Of a stretch of DNA of 64,000 bases, positions 17,363 to 26,368 are shown one piece after another; the stretch's first letter is position 1; each line of letters opens with the position of its first letter. The stretch is from NCBI RefSeq assembly GCF_005145045.1, contig NZ_CP039694.1, positions 310,001-374,000 of the forward strand. Direction: 5' to 3'. The stretch is from Agrobacterium larrymoorei. GTDB lineage: Bacteria; Pseudomonadota; Alphaproteobacteria; Rhizobiales; Rhizobiaceae. The notes below the pieces were generated by a model. That model did no database searches and was not told where the DNA came from. It worked only from the letters and a program-made list of their open reading frames with translations. A program made the position numbers and the translations under genes.

Positions 17363-18348
17363 GAGAGAACCTTTCCATGGATTTGGATAACCGCCTTATC
17401 CAGAAGCTCAATCACGCCTAAGGTCAAGTCGTGCGGGACACGGCTGCTTTCCCACCGGCCTTCCCTCAAACAGCGCCCCACCTCTTCGATTTCCCATCCA
17501 TACCGGGCTTCGTGACCGGGATCGATCAACTCTTCCACTCCGGCCGCCGTGCTAAAGAGCGCTTTTCCTGGATTGAAGAGATTGTCGGTGACCGCGAGCC
17601 AGCCCTTGTCTCCAATCAGGTGAAAGCCGGAACCAGCCATGCCCTCGGTCTCAGGCACGAAACCGCCTGCCATGGAGGCATATCCATCGGAGGTATTCAG
17701 CGTGATGGAGGATGCACTGTCCACCCCCCGCGCCGTCAAAAGGCCGGAAGCGCCGACAGTAGCGGTCTTCGTCAGATTCGGCGCAAGTCCTGCAAGGATA
17801 TTCAAAGGATAAACCATGCATTCCAGTGTGAAGCTGCCGCCAAGATCGGGATCGGCGACGCGACTGTTTGCCCCCGTTCCCATCGGACCGATATGGGCGG
17901 AGAAGGCGCGCGGCGTGCCGATGCTGCCAGCCGCGATGCGCGATTGCAATTCGCCGTAAAGCGGATTGCAGAGCGTCCACATGGCATCCATGATGAACAG
18001 CCCCTTTTCGCGGGCGAGCGCCAGCAGGTCGGCCGCCTGTTCTGCGTTCATCGTGAACGGCTTTTCGACCAGCACGTTCTTGCCCGCCTCCAGCATCATC
18101 CGCGTGTGTTGGTGATGGTGGCTGTGCGGCGAAGCGATGTAAACCACATCGACGTCCGGGTCCGCGGCCAACGCCGCATAATCACCATGGGAACGAGGAA
18201 TGGAGTGGTGGGTGGCGAAGGCTTCGGCGCGGGTCGCGTCACGCGAGGCCACGGCGGCGCAGACAGCGCCGGAGGTTTTGGACAAATCCTCCGCAAACAG
18301 CCCGGCGATCCACCCCGTGCCGAGGATGCCCCATCGAATATCGGCCAT
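17359..18348 (-). CDS. Gfo/Idh/MocA family NAD(P)-dependent oxidoreductase
   Basis: A 329-residue sugar dehydrogenase. The N-terminal Rossmann fold is ILGTGWIAGLFAEDL, the family signature is VLVEKPFTMNAEQA, and the C-terminal alpha/beta domain has GGSFTLECMVYPLN. Members oxidise or reduce hydroxyl groups of sugars, inositols or glycosides. The ATG start follows AGGAGCTG; the longer ORF extends into the DUF1080 gene. Its place between a DUF1080 protein and a propeller in a sugar ABC operon fits oxidation of a glycoside to a keto form before cleavage, an inference from context. Confidence 0.88.
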   Translation of the reverse strand: MADIRWGILGTGWIAGLFAEDLSKTSGAVCAAVASRDATRAEAFATHHSIPRSHGDYAALAADPDVDVVYIASPHSHHHQHTRMMLEAGKNVLVEKPFTMNAEQAADLLALAREKGLFIMDAMWTLCNPLYGELQSRIAAGSIGTPRAFSAHIGPMGTGANSRVADPDLGGSFTLECMVYPLNILAGLAPNLTKTATVGASGLLTARGVDSASSITLNTSDGYASMAGGFVPETEGMAGSGFHLIGDKGWLAVTDNLFNPGKALFSTAAGVEELIDPGHEARYGWEIEEVGRCLREGRWESSRVPHDLTLGVIELLDKAVIQIHGKVLS

Positions 18349-18349
18349 C

Positions 18350-19207
18350 TTACAGCTCCTTGATGCGAATGTTGCGCCAGCGGCAAGCCGCCTCACGGCC
18401 CCACCGGCCTTGCCCCAACCCGCCCCAGTCATTGTCGTGAACCTCGAAAGCGATGTGGCCCTTCGGCCCCAGGAATTCGGCCACGGCATCGGCGTCGTAA
18501 TTGGGGTAAGTGATGGTGGAGAGGTCGATGGATGCGATCTTCAGCCCGTTGATCCAGCAGGTCGCCTTCGGCTTGGCGCCGGTTATCACGATGCGGAAGT
18601 CGTTCCAGTCTTCGAATTTCCAGGCTTCGAGAAACTCTTCCGCCGTACAGGCTTCGCTCAAAAGGTCGCGCTTGCTCTGGCGGAAGGGCTCGATGGAGGT
18701 TGCGGGATCATCCTCCCGCAGCCCGACAGGCTTACCACCCGCATCGGTCACGACATCCAGCGCAAAGGGCACGGCGTGGAAGCCGGAGATGCCGTTGCCG
18801 TAAAACCCGCCGATGGACCCCGACTTGCGGTGATCGAGAAGCACCTGAAACCCGTGGAACGTCTGCGCTTTCTTGCGCAGCATGATGCCGGTATCGGCAG
18901 GCCAATCGGGCTTGGCTTCGAACCGCAGGTCGAAGTCGCCATATTCTCCCTCGGTCACCAGATAGCCTCCCCAGCCGCTGCCGGGAGCATCCTGCCGGCC
19001 GACGATTGCACCGTCCTCAACAGTCCAGACGGCGGGATGCGCGGCGGCCTTTTCGTTATAATCGGCGGGAAACAGTTTGGGATGCGCCTCACTCACCGTC
19101 GGGCCACCCGGCCACACCTCGCCATAGGTGCGAGGAGTAGCAAACCAGCCCTCCAGCGTCCTACCATCGAAAAGCGGCACAAAGCCAGTGTCATCGGAAT
19201 TGGTCAT
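18350..19207 (-). CDS. DUF1080 (3-keto-disaccharide hydrolase-like) protein
   Basis: A 285-residue protein with the concanavalin-like DUF1080 fold. It has the characteristic opening FVPLFDGRTLEGWF, the middle GGYLVTEGEYGDFDLRFEAKP, TGIMLR, and the end of the domain around GHIAFEVHDN. Some DUF1080 proteins cleave 3-keto-glycosides by an elimination/hydration route after a Gfo/Idh/MocA or GMC enzyme has oxidised the sugar. No signal peptide is seen, so it is probably cytoplasmic. The start at MTNSDD was chosen because AAAGGA lies at the right distance; an ATG two codons upstream abuts the ribosome-binding site. The next gene begins 1 bp after it. Confidence 0.82.
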   Translation of the reverse strand: MTNSDDTGFVPLFDGRTLEGWFATPRTYGEVWPGGPTVSEAHPKLFPADYNEKAAAHPAVWTVEDGAIVGRQDAPGSGWGGYLVTEGEYGDFDLRFEAKPDWPADTGIMLRKKAQTFHGFQVLLDHRKSGSIGGFYGNGISGFHAVPFALDVVTDAGGKPVGLREDDPATSIEPFRQSKRDLLSEACTAEEFLEAWKFEDWNDFRIVITGAKPKATCWINGLKIASIDLSTITYPNYDADAVAEFLGPKGHIAFEVHDNDWGGLGQGRWGREAACRWRNIRIKEL

Positions 19208-19232
19208 TATCATTCCTTTCTGCGTGTTGAGG

Positions 19233-20318
19233 TTAGAGGCGCTGGCCACTATCGGCGTCGAAAAGGGAAACCAGAGCCGGATCTATATCAAAGGTCAGGG
19301 ACGAAGCTTCGTCCAGCCCGGTCAGGCTATCCACCCGGATCGACAGGGCTTCGTTGCCCAAACGGCCCCACAGCAAGGTCTCTGCGCCCATGGGTTCCAC
19401 CGAGGTCAAAGGGGTGTTGAACTGCGCATGCGCACCAGACGGCCGAATGCCCACATGTTCCGGGCGCAGGCCCAGAGTGACGCGACCGGGCCGGGCCTCG
19501 GTGAAGGCATAGCCGTTCAGGGGCAGTTCGAAACCGTTACCGATGAAACGGGGCTCCGGCGCAAGCACCAGTTCGCCATCGAAAAAGTTCATCCCCGGCG
19601 CACCGATGAAACCCGCCACGAAACGGTTGGCAGGCGTGCGGTAAATCTCTTTCGGCGTGCCGATCTGGCGAATGACCCCACCCTCCATGACCGCGATGCG
19701 GTCTGCAAGCGTCAGCGCCTCGATCTGGTCATGGGTGACGAAAATCATCGTCGTCCCAAGCTCCCGGTGCAGCCGCTTCAACTCTGCCCGCAATTCCGTG
19801 CGCAGCTTGGCATCGAGGTTGGACAGCGGTTCGTCGAACAGAAACACGCCAGCCTGCCGCACAAGGGCGCGGCCAATGGCGACGCGCTGCCTTTGCCCGC
19901 CCGAAAGCTGTTTCGGCTTGCGCTCCAGAAGCTTGCTGAGCTGAAGGATTTCCGCCGCCTCCGTGACGCGCTTTTCGATCACGGCCTTGTCCGCACCCGC
20001 CATCCTCAATCCAAAGGAAAGGTTGCCGCGTACCGTCATCTGCGGATAAAGCGCATAACTCTGAAAGACCATGCCGATATCGCGGTCCTTGGGCTCGGCC
20101 CAGGTGACATTCTGGTCACCGATCCAGATTTGCCCAGCCGTTACATCCCGCAGACCCGCGATGACGGAAAGAAGCGTGGACTTGCCGCAACCCGATGCAC
20201 CCAGAAGCACGATGAATTCACCCGGTTCGATTTCAAGGTTCATCTCACGGATGACCTGCAAGGCCCCATAAGCCACTTGCACATTGCGAACGGAGACGCC
20301 TTTTGCCTTGTTTTTCAT
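19233..20318 (-). CDS. sugar ABC transporter ATP-binding protein, UgpC/MsmK-like
   Basis: A 361-residue ATPase of the CUT1 sugar importers. Walker A is GASGCGKST (40-48), the Q-loop is in [14 protein letters not shown], the signature is [15 protein letters not shown], and Walker B is [17 protein letters not shown]-terminal TOBE/MalK-type domain carries TLGLRPEHVGI. It energises the permease pair encoded just upstream; 3 bp separate it from the MalG-like gene. Confidence 0.93.
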   Translation of the reverse strand: MKNKAKGVSVRNVQVAYGALQVIREMNLEIEPGEFIVLLGASGCGKSTLLSVIAGLRDVTAGQIWIGDQNVTWAEPKDRDIGMVFQSYALYPQMTVRGNLSFGLRMAGADKAVIEKRVTEAAEILQLSKLLERKPKQLSGGQRQRVAIGRALVRQAGVFLFDEPLSNLDAKLRTELRAELKRLHRELGTTMIFVTHDQIEALTLADRIAVMEGGVIRQIGTPKEIYRTPANRFVAGFIGAPGMNFFDGELVLAPEPRFIGNGFELPLNGYAFTEARPGRVTLGLRPEHVGIRPSGAHAQFNTPLTSVEPMGAETLLWGRLGNEALSIRVDSLTGLDEASSLTFDIDPALVSLFDADSGQRL

Positions 20319-20321
20319 GAT

Positions 20322-21197
20322 TTATCCTTTCAGCGCGCCGTCTGAGATGCCACGCACGAACCAGCGGCCAGATATGAAGTAGACGGCCAGTGGCACGGCG
20401 GCGGACAGCAATGTCGCGGCCATATTCACGTTGTATTCCTTCTCGCCGTACTGGCTGGTGACGATGGAGGTCAAAAGCACGGTCATCGGCTGGTTCTCCC
20501 GACCGGCAAAAATCAGGCCGAACAGATAGTCATTCCAGGCGCCAGTGAATTGCAGGATGACGGCGACGATGACGATCGGGGTGGAAATCGGCACCAGAAC
20601 GAAGGTGAAGATCGACCAGAAGCCACCGCCATCCACGCGGGCGGCACTGAACATTTCCTCAGGAACCGCAGCATAGAAGTTGCGAAACAGAAGCGTCGTC
20701 AGCGGCAGGGTGAAACCGGTGTGGATCAGGATGATCCCCGGTAGCGAGCCGAACAGTCCCGTCGCCGTCATCATCCGCACCAGCGGGAAAATGAAGACCT
20801 GGATTGGAATGAAGGTCGAGACCAGAAGCGCGGTAAACACCCAGTTGGCCCCACGGAAGCGCCAGAAAGACAAGGCATAGCCGTTGAGAGCACCCAGAAT
20901 GACCGGGAACAGGGTTCCGGGAATGGCGATCTTGAACGAGTTCAGCATGCCGGGGCTTATCCCCTCGCAAACGCGACCGGTGCAGGCCGTGCCCCACGCC
21001 TTGGCCCAGGCGGCCAGACTGGGGGCGTGCGGCAAGGCGAAAAGATTGCCATCGCGGATTTCCGCCATCGGCTTTAGCGAGGTTACGACCATCACATAAA
21101 CCGGAAGCAGGAAGAACAGCGCCGAGAGGCAGAGAAAGACATAAACGGCGATGCGGGAAAGAGAGAGGCGGTGTGGTTTTGGACCGTCGGGGATCAT
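20322..21197 (-). CDS. carbohydrate ABC transporter permease, MalG-like
   Basis: A 291-residue inner-membrane protein with six helices. It has the CUT1 EAA region, FSAARVDGGGFWSIFTFVLVP, and the typical ending VYFISGRWFVRGISDGALKG. The ATG start has a strong AAAGGAGG upstream and overlaps the stop of the preceding permease by 4 bp (ATGA). A longer frame upstream is the shadow of that gene. Confidence 0.92.
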   Translation of the reverse strand: MIPDGPKPHRLSLSRIAVYVFLCLSALFFLLPVYVMVVTSLKPMAEIRDGNLFALPHAPSLAAWAKAWGTACTGRVCEGISPGMLNSFKIAIPGTLFPVILGALNGYALSFWRFRGANWVFTALLVSTFIPIQVFIFPLVRMMTATGLFGSLPGIILIHTGFTLPLTTLLFRNFYAAVPEEMFSAARVDGGGFWSIFTFVLVPISTPIVIVAVILQFTGAWNDYLFGLIFAGRENQPMTVLLTSIVTSQYGEKEYNVNMAATLLSAAVPLAVYFISGRWFVRGISDGALKG

Positions 21198-22072
21198 TTC
21201 GCAGCCTCCTTTCGGCGCAGCAGCAGCCATGGCAGACCCACGAGAACGCAAATCGCCAGCAGCATGATGGTGGCCGCAGCGGTGGCCTGCCCGAGATTGT
21301 TGCGCTGGAACAGCATGTCCATGACGTATTTGGCTGGCACTTCGGTTGATATTCCCGGCCCGCCGCCCGTCATCACCACCACCAGATCGTAGATTTTGAT
21401 GGCGGTCAGCGAGAGGAGAACGGCTGCCGTGGCAACCATCGGCCGGATCATGGCGGGAATGACGTGAATGTAGACGCGCCATGCCGGCACACCATCCACA
21501 CGGGTGGCATTCCAGATGTCCTGATCGATGCCGCGCAGTCCGGCGAGCATGATGACCATGCCAAGCCCCGTGGCCTGCCAGACGCCAGCGCCGACCAGCG
21601 CGTAGATCGCCGTACTTTCGCGCGTCAGCCAGTCGAAGCGGAAGTCGGTCCAGCCCCAGTCACGAACTGCGGCCTGAATGCCGAACGTCGGATCGAAGAG
21701 CCATTGCCACACGATGCCGGTGACGACGAAGGAGAGCGAGGCCGACATGAGGAAGATGGTGCGGAACGTGTCCTCAAAGCGAATGCTCTGATCCAGAGCC
21801 ACGGCAAGACCATAGCCCAGAGCAAGGCAGCCGCCGATAAAGAGCCCGCCAAAAATCGCGACATTTATACAGGCCACCTGCCAGTTATCCGAGGCAAAAA
21901 GCCTCGAATACTGCGCAAGCCCGATGAAGTCATTGTTAGGCAGGAGTTTGGACGAAGTGTACGAGGTCCAGAGCGTCCAGAGGAGGCCGAAACCGATCAC
22001 CACCACGACAAAGAAAATCGTAGGCGTCATGGCAATCATGGCCGGCAGGGTGCGAAACCTGGGTCTAGTCAT
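21194..22072 (-). CDS. carbohydrate ABC transporter permease, MalF-like
   Basis: A 292-residue inner-membrane protein and first permease of the importer. It has the N-terminal cytoplasmic tail and first helix PTIFFVVVVIGFGLLWTLW, the EAA loop NATRVDGVPAWRVYIHVIP, and the GGGPGISTEVPA stretch of MalF/UgpA proteins. It lies 55 bp after the binding-protein gene, with a weak CCCTTC/GAAGGG dyad (22101-22113) between them. Confidence 0.92.
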   Translation of the reverse strand: MTRPRFRTLPAMIAMTPTIFFVVVVIGFGLLWTLWTSYTSSKLLPNNDFIGLAQYSRLFASDNWQVACINVAIFGGLFIGGCLALGYGLAVALDQSIRFEDTFRTIFLMSASLSFVVTGIVWQWLFDPTFGIQAAVRDWGWTDFRFDWLTRESTAIYALVGAGVWQATGLGMVIMLAGLRGIDQDIWNATRVDGVPAWRVYIHVIPAMIRPMVATAAVLLSLTAIKIYDLVVVMTGGGPGISTEVPAKYVMDMLFQRNNLGQATAAATIMLLAICVLVGLPWLLLRRKEAAK

Positions 22073-22127
22073 GGGATGTCCTTCGAAAAACGCTGACGAA
22101 CCCTTCTGAAGGGCGTTACGTCCCGGC

Positions 22128-23348
22128 CTACTCCGTGGAGTTGAAGGCCTTCAGCATCGAGTCGACGAGAACATCTGGGGCGGAGGACCCATTGCTCCAG
22201 TATTTCGCGACGGCATCCATGATCGCAGCCCTGCGGTCCGGCGTCATGACGTAAGACAGGCCGGGCAAACGCTTGGCCGGGTCCTGCAACACCTTCATCG
22301 CCTTCTGCGTGCATTCGTCCATCTGGCTGACATCGGTATCCAGCACGGAAGGCATCGAGCCCTTGGCAATATTGAATGGCACCTGAATTTCAGGCTCAAG
22401 CATCGTTTCGGCCAGAAGCAGCTGTCCGGGACGCTGAGAATCGATCTTGGGGAAAATGAACATGTCGCCGGTCAGGATGATGGCGTCATTCTGCGGGCCC
22501 AGCATGCAGCCATATTCCTTGCCTGCGGTCTGCCCGGCAGCCGTGAACTCTCCCTTGGCCCAGTCGCCCATCACCATCATGGCGGCCTGACCTGATGCGA
22601 CCATGTTGACGGCTACGTTCCATTGCCGACCGGGACTGCCCGCATCATCATAGGCCCGCAGCTTACCGAATATGGCGGCAGCGTTTTTGAAACCGTCGGA
22701 TTTAATGGCTGCCTCGTAATCCGGGCCCTGCATCTGGAGATACACGTCCGGAGCCACGCCTGCGAGGACCTTGAGGAAAAGAATGTTCAACTGCCAGTCC
22801 TGACCACCGACTGCAAACGGAATGATGCCCGCCGCCTTGATCTTGTCGAGCGCAGCGAAAAGCTCGTCATAGGATTGCGGCTCCTTGATGCCGACTTTCT
22901 CGAACACCGCCTTGTTGTACCAAAGCCAGACTTCGGATTGCGCATTGATGGGTGCGCCATAGACGTGGCCATCGCGCGTGATCGAGTTCCACATGAAGTC
23001 AGGAAGGCGATCCTTCCATTTGTTTTTGGCGGCAACCTCATCGATATCGGCCAAAAGCCCGGCCTTCTGCAATTCGGTGAGATCGGCAGACTGCATCTTC
23101 GCGGCTCCCATCGGGTCGCCTGCCACGATGCGCGAAATTGCGGGAGCGACGGTATCGCCCGGCACAGCAAAATCGATCCACTTACCGCCCTTGGCCTCGA
23201 AAGCCTTGGCAATGGCGTTCAGAGCTGCGGACTCTCCACCTGAAACCCAGTTGGTGTAGACCTCTACCTTCAAGTCCTCGGCGAACGCGGATGTTGACAA
23301 AAGCAATGCTGAAAGTCCGCCCAGAACGGCGTTTTTTACGTAATCCAT
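22128..23348 (-). CDS. carbohydrate ABC transporter substrate-binding protein (CUT1)
   Basis: A 406-residue periplasmic receptor. A Sec signal peptide covers about residues 1-23 (hydrophobic VLGGLSALLLSTSAFA, cleaved before EDLKVEVYTNW). The mature domain shows family-1 features: VSGGESAALNAI, a WYNKAVFEKVGI segment and GQAAMMVMGDWAKGEF. The start lies behind a strong GGAGGAGG. It is the first gene of the LacI-linked operon. The ligand is probably a mono- or oligosaccharide/glycoside but cannot be read from sequence. Confidence 0.92.
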   Translation of the reverse strand: MDYVKNAVLGGLSALLLSTSAFAEDLKVEVYTNWVSGGESAALNAIAKAFEAKGGKWIDFAVPGDTVAPAISRIVAGDPMGAAKMQSADLTELQKAGLLADIDEVAAKNKWKDRLPDFMWNSITRDGHVYGAPINAQSEVWLWYNKAVFEKVGIKEPQSYDELFAALDKIKAAGIIPFAVGGQDWQLNILFLKVLAGVAPDVYLQMQGPDYEAAIKSDGFKNAAAIFGKLRAYDDAGSPGRQWNVAVNMVASGQAAMMVMGDWAKGEFTAAGQTAGKEYGCMLGPQNDAIILTGDMFIFPKIDSQRPGQLLLAETMLEPEIQVPFNIAKGSMPSVLDTDVSQMDECTQKAMKVLQDPAKRLPGLSYVMTPDRRAAIMDAVAKYWSNGSSAPDVLVDSMLKAFNSTE

Positions 23349-23457
23349 TATTTTCCTCCTCCAAGGTTCGAAGATCGAAACGACGCCTTGGTTCAGGCGG
23401 CGCACCGTCTTTCTGGCGACCCCTTTGAAGGGGTATAGTATGGTTACGCCATAAATA

Positions 23458-23475
23458 TGTAGTAACGCTACTACA
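23458..23475. promoter_or_regulatory. LacI-type palindromic operator
   Basis: TGTAGTAACGCTACTACA is an 18-bp palindrome with a central CG and one mismatched pair. It sits in the divergent region between the binding-protein gene (start 23348) and the LacI gene (start 23527). A central CpG and this length are typical of LacI-family operators, so it is the probable site of the adjacent repressor. Confidence 0.7.
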
Positions 23476-23526
23476 TCTACTTTGCAAGTCCGTTTTTGTG
23501 GGTTACGTAGGATTGAGGAGAATCCA

Positions 23527-24609
23527 ATGGCAGCACCACGCAAACCGACCTTGGCTGATATCGCTGTTACTACCGGCTATGGAGTGAACACCGTTTCCCT
23601 GGCCTTGAGGGGAAGCACGCGGATTTCGCAGGCAGCGCGGGACAAGATTTTAAAGGCGGCGGAAGAGCTGGACTACATACCCAACGCCACGGCAAAGTCT
23701 CTGGTTACCAAGCGAAGCCATACGGTGGGCATGCTGGTCGAGTATCTGACCAACCCACAGCCCGCAGCCGTTGCAACCGCACTGCAACGCGAAATGGCCG
23801 CACGGGGTTACAGCGTGCTTTTCGCCAGTTCCTCGACGCCGGAGCAGGAGACATCGGCAATAGAGATGTTCCGCCGCCACATGATAGACGGCCTGCTGAT
23901 CTATCCCGTGGACCACACAAATCTCGAACAGCTACGCCGTCTCAGGGCACGAAATTTTCCGATCGTCATGCTGGTCGGCGCCCGCGACACCGGCCTGGAC
24001 GCCGTGGGCGTCGACGAATTTCAGGCATCCTATGACGCCACGACACATCTGATAGCACTCGGCCACACAAAAATCGGCGCACTCGGCCCGTTATACGATA
24101 AACCACTGAAGTTGAAGGGATTTCAGCATGCACACCAAGTGCACGGCTTGCCCTTGGACATCGCCCGGATCGTGGAACCCGCCGGCTTCAGCATGGAGGC
24201 CGGATTTCGGGCGATGGACGAACTTGCGGAACGCAATTCCGGGATGACAGCCGTATTCGCCTCCTCAGACATGTTTGCCCTAGGCGCAATGCGCTGGGCG
24301 AAGCTGAAAGGTCTTCGAGTACCCGAAGACCTTTCTATCGTCGGTTATGACGACATAGAATTTGGAGCCTTTTCCCACACGACACTCACCTCCGTGCGCA
24401 ATGACGGGACTTTGTTGGCGCAAGCAGCAGCAAACAAGCTCGTGGCCTTGATGGAGGGGCGAGGCACACTTCCTGCACCGAGCCTGACGCTTTTGCCCGG
24501 GGAACTAAAGATAAGAGAAAGTTCTGCTCGCCCCGGTCAGAGCAGCGTTACGACGTCAGCAACGGGTTTGGCATCGTATGGAGTGAACCATACAGCCGTT
24601 AGTCCTTAG
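23527..24609 (+). CDS. LacI family transcriptional regulator
   Basis: A 360-residue repressor. The N-terminal helix-turn-helix reads PTLADIAVTTGYGVNTVSLAL and is followed by the hinge helix YIPNATAKSL. A periplasmic-binding-protein-like effector domain spans about 62-335, with VGMLVEYL, DGLLIYPVD and VPEDLSIVGYDDIEFG. The ATG follows TGAGGAG. It is divergent from the sugar operon and presumably binds the palindrome in between, releasing it when the imported sugar or a product binds. Confidence 0.93.
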   Translation: MAAPRKPTLADIAVTTGYGVNTVSLALRGSTRISQAARDKILKAAEELDYIPNATAKSLVTKRSHTVGMLVEYLTNPQPAAVATALQREMAARGYSVLFASSSTPEQETSAIEMFRRHMIDGLLIYPVDHTNLEQLRRLRARNFPIVMLVGARDTGLDAVGVDEFQASYDATTHLIALGHTKIGALGPLYDKPLKLKGFQHAHQVHGLPLDIARIVEPAGFSMEAGFRAMDELAERNSGMTAVFASSDMFALGAMRWAKLKGLRVPEDLSIVGYDDIEFGAFSHTTLTSVRNDGTLLAQAAANKLVALMEGRGTLPAPSLTLLPGELKIRESSARPGQSSVTTSATGLASYGVNHTAVSP

Positions 24610-24677
24610 ATATCATATGTTCTCTGCTCTTTTATCGACCTTGGACCTCATCTTGCGCGAAAAGAAGCTCAGGCTGA

Positions 24678-25103
24678 TTACCGTCGTCGTGCAATCGCCG
24701 TCATCTGCATCCCATCCGGCATCATCTGCATGACTTCGATACGGTGGCCGTCCGGATCCTCGATCCAGCATTGCCAGTTTCCATCAAGCCCGAGCTTCTT
24801 CGCCCGATACAGCGGGATACCGGCCTGTTCGAGTTCCACCACACTCTTTTCGATATCAGGAACCGAAAGGCAGAGGTGATTGTACCCGATCAGTTCGAAG
24901 GCAGGCGCGCGGTCGCCCGTGCCGCCATGGAAAATCTCGATGAACTGCGTGTCGGTGACCCGCAGATAGACAAGCCAGAGGGCGCCATCGCGATCAAGCC
25001 GCATGACTTCTTCGAAGCCAAGCTTGTTAACGTAGAAATCGAGGGTTCGTTCGACGTCAGATACCATGATCGCAACATGGGCGATCTCGGAAACGGTAAG
25101 CAT
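24678..25103 (-). CDS. VOC (glyoxalase/dioxygenase-fold) protein A
   Basis: A 141-residue protein with two beta-alpha-beta-beta-beta modules: IAHVAIMVSDVERTLDFYV at the start, GYNHLCLSVPDIEKSV in the middle and WIEDPDGHRIEVMQM at the end. Candidate metal ligands are His10, Glu56 (FIEIFHG) and the late Glu in HRIEVM. Family members are isomerases, lyases or dioxygenases with a divalent metal. The ATG has CAGGAG upstream. It is last in the minus-strand sugar-acid operon, so an isomerisation or epimerisation of a sugar intermediate is plausible. Confidence 0.82.
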   Translation of the reverse strand: MLTVSEIAHVAIMVSDVERTLDFYVNKLGFEEVMRLDRDGALWLVYLRVTDTQFIEIFHGGTGDRAPAFELIGYNHLCLSVPDIEKSVVELEQAGIPLYRAKKLGLDGNWQCWIEDPDGHRIEVMQMMPDGMQMTAIARRR

Positions 25104-25132
25104 GGGGAAACTCCTGTTGTTGCGGACGACGA

Positions 25133-25888
25133 TCAAGCGATCGTGCGGCGAATGAAATCGATGGAACGCTGCGCCACGCGTTTCCAGTCAGCGGGGTTGT
25201 CGTGCTCTACGACCACATGATCCGCCGACGTCGCGCGGATGGACGGAAGCAGCCCTGCCCAGTCGATAATTCCGTCACCGGTCGCGGCCCAACCATCCTC
25301 CGTTTCCGTTCCCACCGGAGCGACATCCTTCAGCTGAACTGCAACGATCTGGGAGGCGAATTTTTCGAGTTCTGCGGCGGCATCCCCGCCGGCCCGGGTG
25401 ATCCAGCCGCAATCGATCTCAAACTTGACGATGCTGTCCTGGCCGAGGATGTGATCGATCGGGCGCGTGCCATCGTCGAAGAGCGTATATTCGAAATCGT
25501 GGTTGTGCCAGGCCACGCGAAGGCCCCTCGTTGCGGCGTCGTCAGCGCCTTGAGCCAGCGCCAGTCCAAGCGACTTCCAGTAATCGGGCGTATTCCCGCG
25601 GTCCTCTGGTTTGACATACGGCGGAATCAGAAGGTCGCTTCCCAGCGTTTCGGCAATATCGAAGTATTTGTTCGGCTCACTGACTAGGCCGGTCAGCGGC
25701 ATGTGAAAGCCGAGGCATTTCAGCCCTGCATCGTCAAGCTGGCGGCGAAACAGTTGCGGGTCCGCCTCGTAAGCGGGTAGCCATGGTTCGACGGCATCAT
25801 ATCCCATAGCCTTCAGGACGGGAAACTGGTCAGGCAGGGGCGGAAAATTTCGCGAGGAATACAGTTGGTAGGAAACCAGATAGGTCAT
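25133..25888 (-). CDS. sugar phosphate isomerase/epimerase (AP endonuclease 2 fold)
   Basis: A 251-residue TIM-barrel protein. Metal- and substrate-binding segments are GFHMPLTG, WHNHDFEYTLFD, FEIDCGWITRAGGD, VQLKDVAP and VVVEHDNPADW, the last with the terminal Glu-His of the xylose-isomerase-like family. It likely interconverts keto and aldo or epimeric forms of a sugar inside the cell. Its start overlaps the stop of the upstream VOC gene (ATGA). Confidence 0.87.
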   Translation of the reverse strand: MTYLVSYQLYSSRNFPPLPDQFPVLKAMGYDAVEPWLPAYEADPQLFRRQLDDAGLKCLGFHMPLTGLVSEPNKYFDIAETLGSDLLIPPYVKPEDRGNTPDYWKSLGLALAQGADDAATRGLRVAWHNHDFEYTLFDDGTRPIDHILGQDSIVKFEIDCGWITRAGGDAAAELEKFASQIVAVQLKDVAPVGTETEDGWAATGDGIIDWAGLLPSIRATSADHVVVEHDNPADWKRVAQRSIDFIRRTIA

Positions 25889-26367
25889 GGAACGTCCTTG
25901 TCGTTATCAAATTCGAGAAGTTCGATGAACGCCCCAAGATCGTTCATCGTGTCGAAATAGGCATATCGGCCCGTACCGCTCTGAAACTCCCCGCTCTGGA
26001 TTTTCGCGTGGCCATGCGCCTCGAGAGTTTTGCCCTGCTGCCCCATGTTGCGCGTCCTGAACGCAATGTGGTGACAACCCGGCCCCTTGTGCTCCAACAG
26101 TTCGCGCCAGACGCTGGGCTCCGGTCCGGGTTCGAGAAACTCGAGATCGATATTTCCGAAATGAAACATCATGATCCGGCACGTCACCGAAGCAGGCTGC
26201 CCGCGGTAGTCGGCAAAGGCCTTCTGCGGATCGGCGGCAAAGGTCATCTGCGGCATGGGCTTGCCGGTCAGGCCTGAAAACCATCGAGCCGATGCTTCGA
26301 CATCATGGGTTAAGAAGCATATCTGGATGACTGTATCCTGGGTCAGCGCTGCAGCCGGATCGCCCAT
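25885..26367 (-). CDS. VOC (glyoxalase/dioxygenase-fold) protein B
   Basis: A 160-residue VOC protein, clearly distinct from the other VOC protein in the operon: IQICFLTHDVEASARWFSGL, FGNIDLEFLEPG, GPGCHHIAFRTRNM and GAFIELLEF. The His/Glu positions typical of metal binding are present in CHHIAF and FIELLE. It begins 1 bp after the ATPase gene stop and is translationally coupled to the sugar isomerase gene. The exact reaction is unknown. Confidence 0.82.
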   Translation of the reverse strand: MGDPAAALTQDTVIQICFLTHDVEASARWFSGLTGKPMPQMTFAADPQKAFADYRGQPASVTCRIMMFHFGNIDLEFLEPGPEPSVWRELLEHKGPGCHHIAFRTRNMGQQGKTLEAHGHAKIQSGEFQSGTGRYAYFDTMNDLGAFIELLEFDNDKDVP

Positions 26368-26368
26368 A

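Noticed and set aside
18200..19420. Long plus-strand frames opposite the sugar operon (also at 44192-46192 and 61929-63215)
   Set aside because: These are GC-skew shadows of well-supported minus-strand genes and have no motifs or ribosome-binding sites.
22101..22113. CCCTTC-T-GAAGGG dyad between receptor and permease genes
   Set aside because: Stem too short and loop too tight to support a terminator or stabiliser call.
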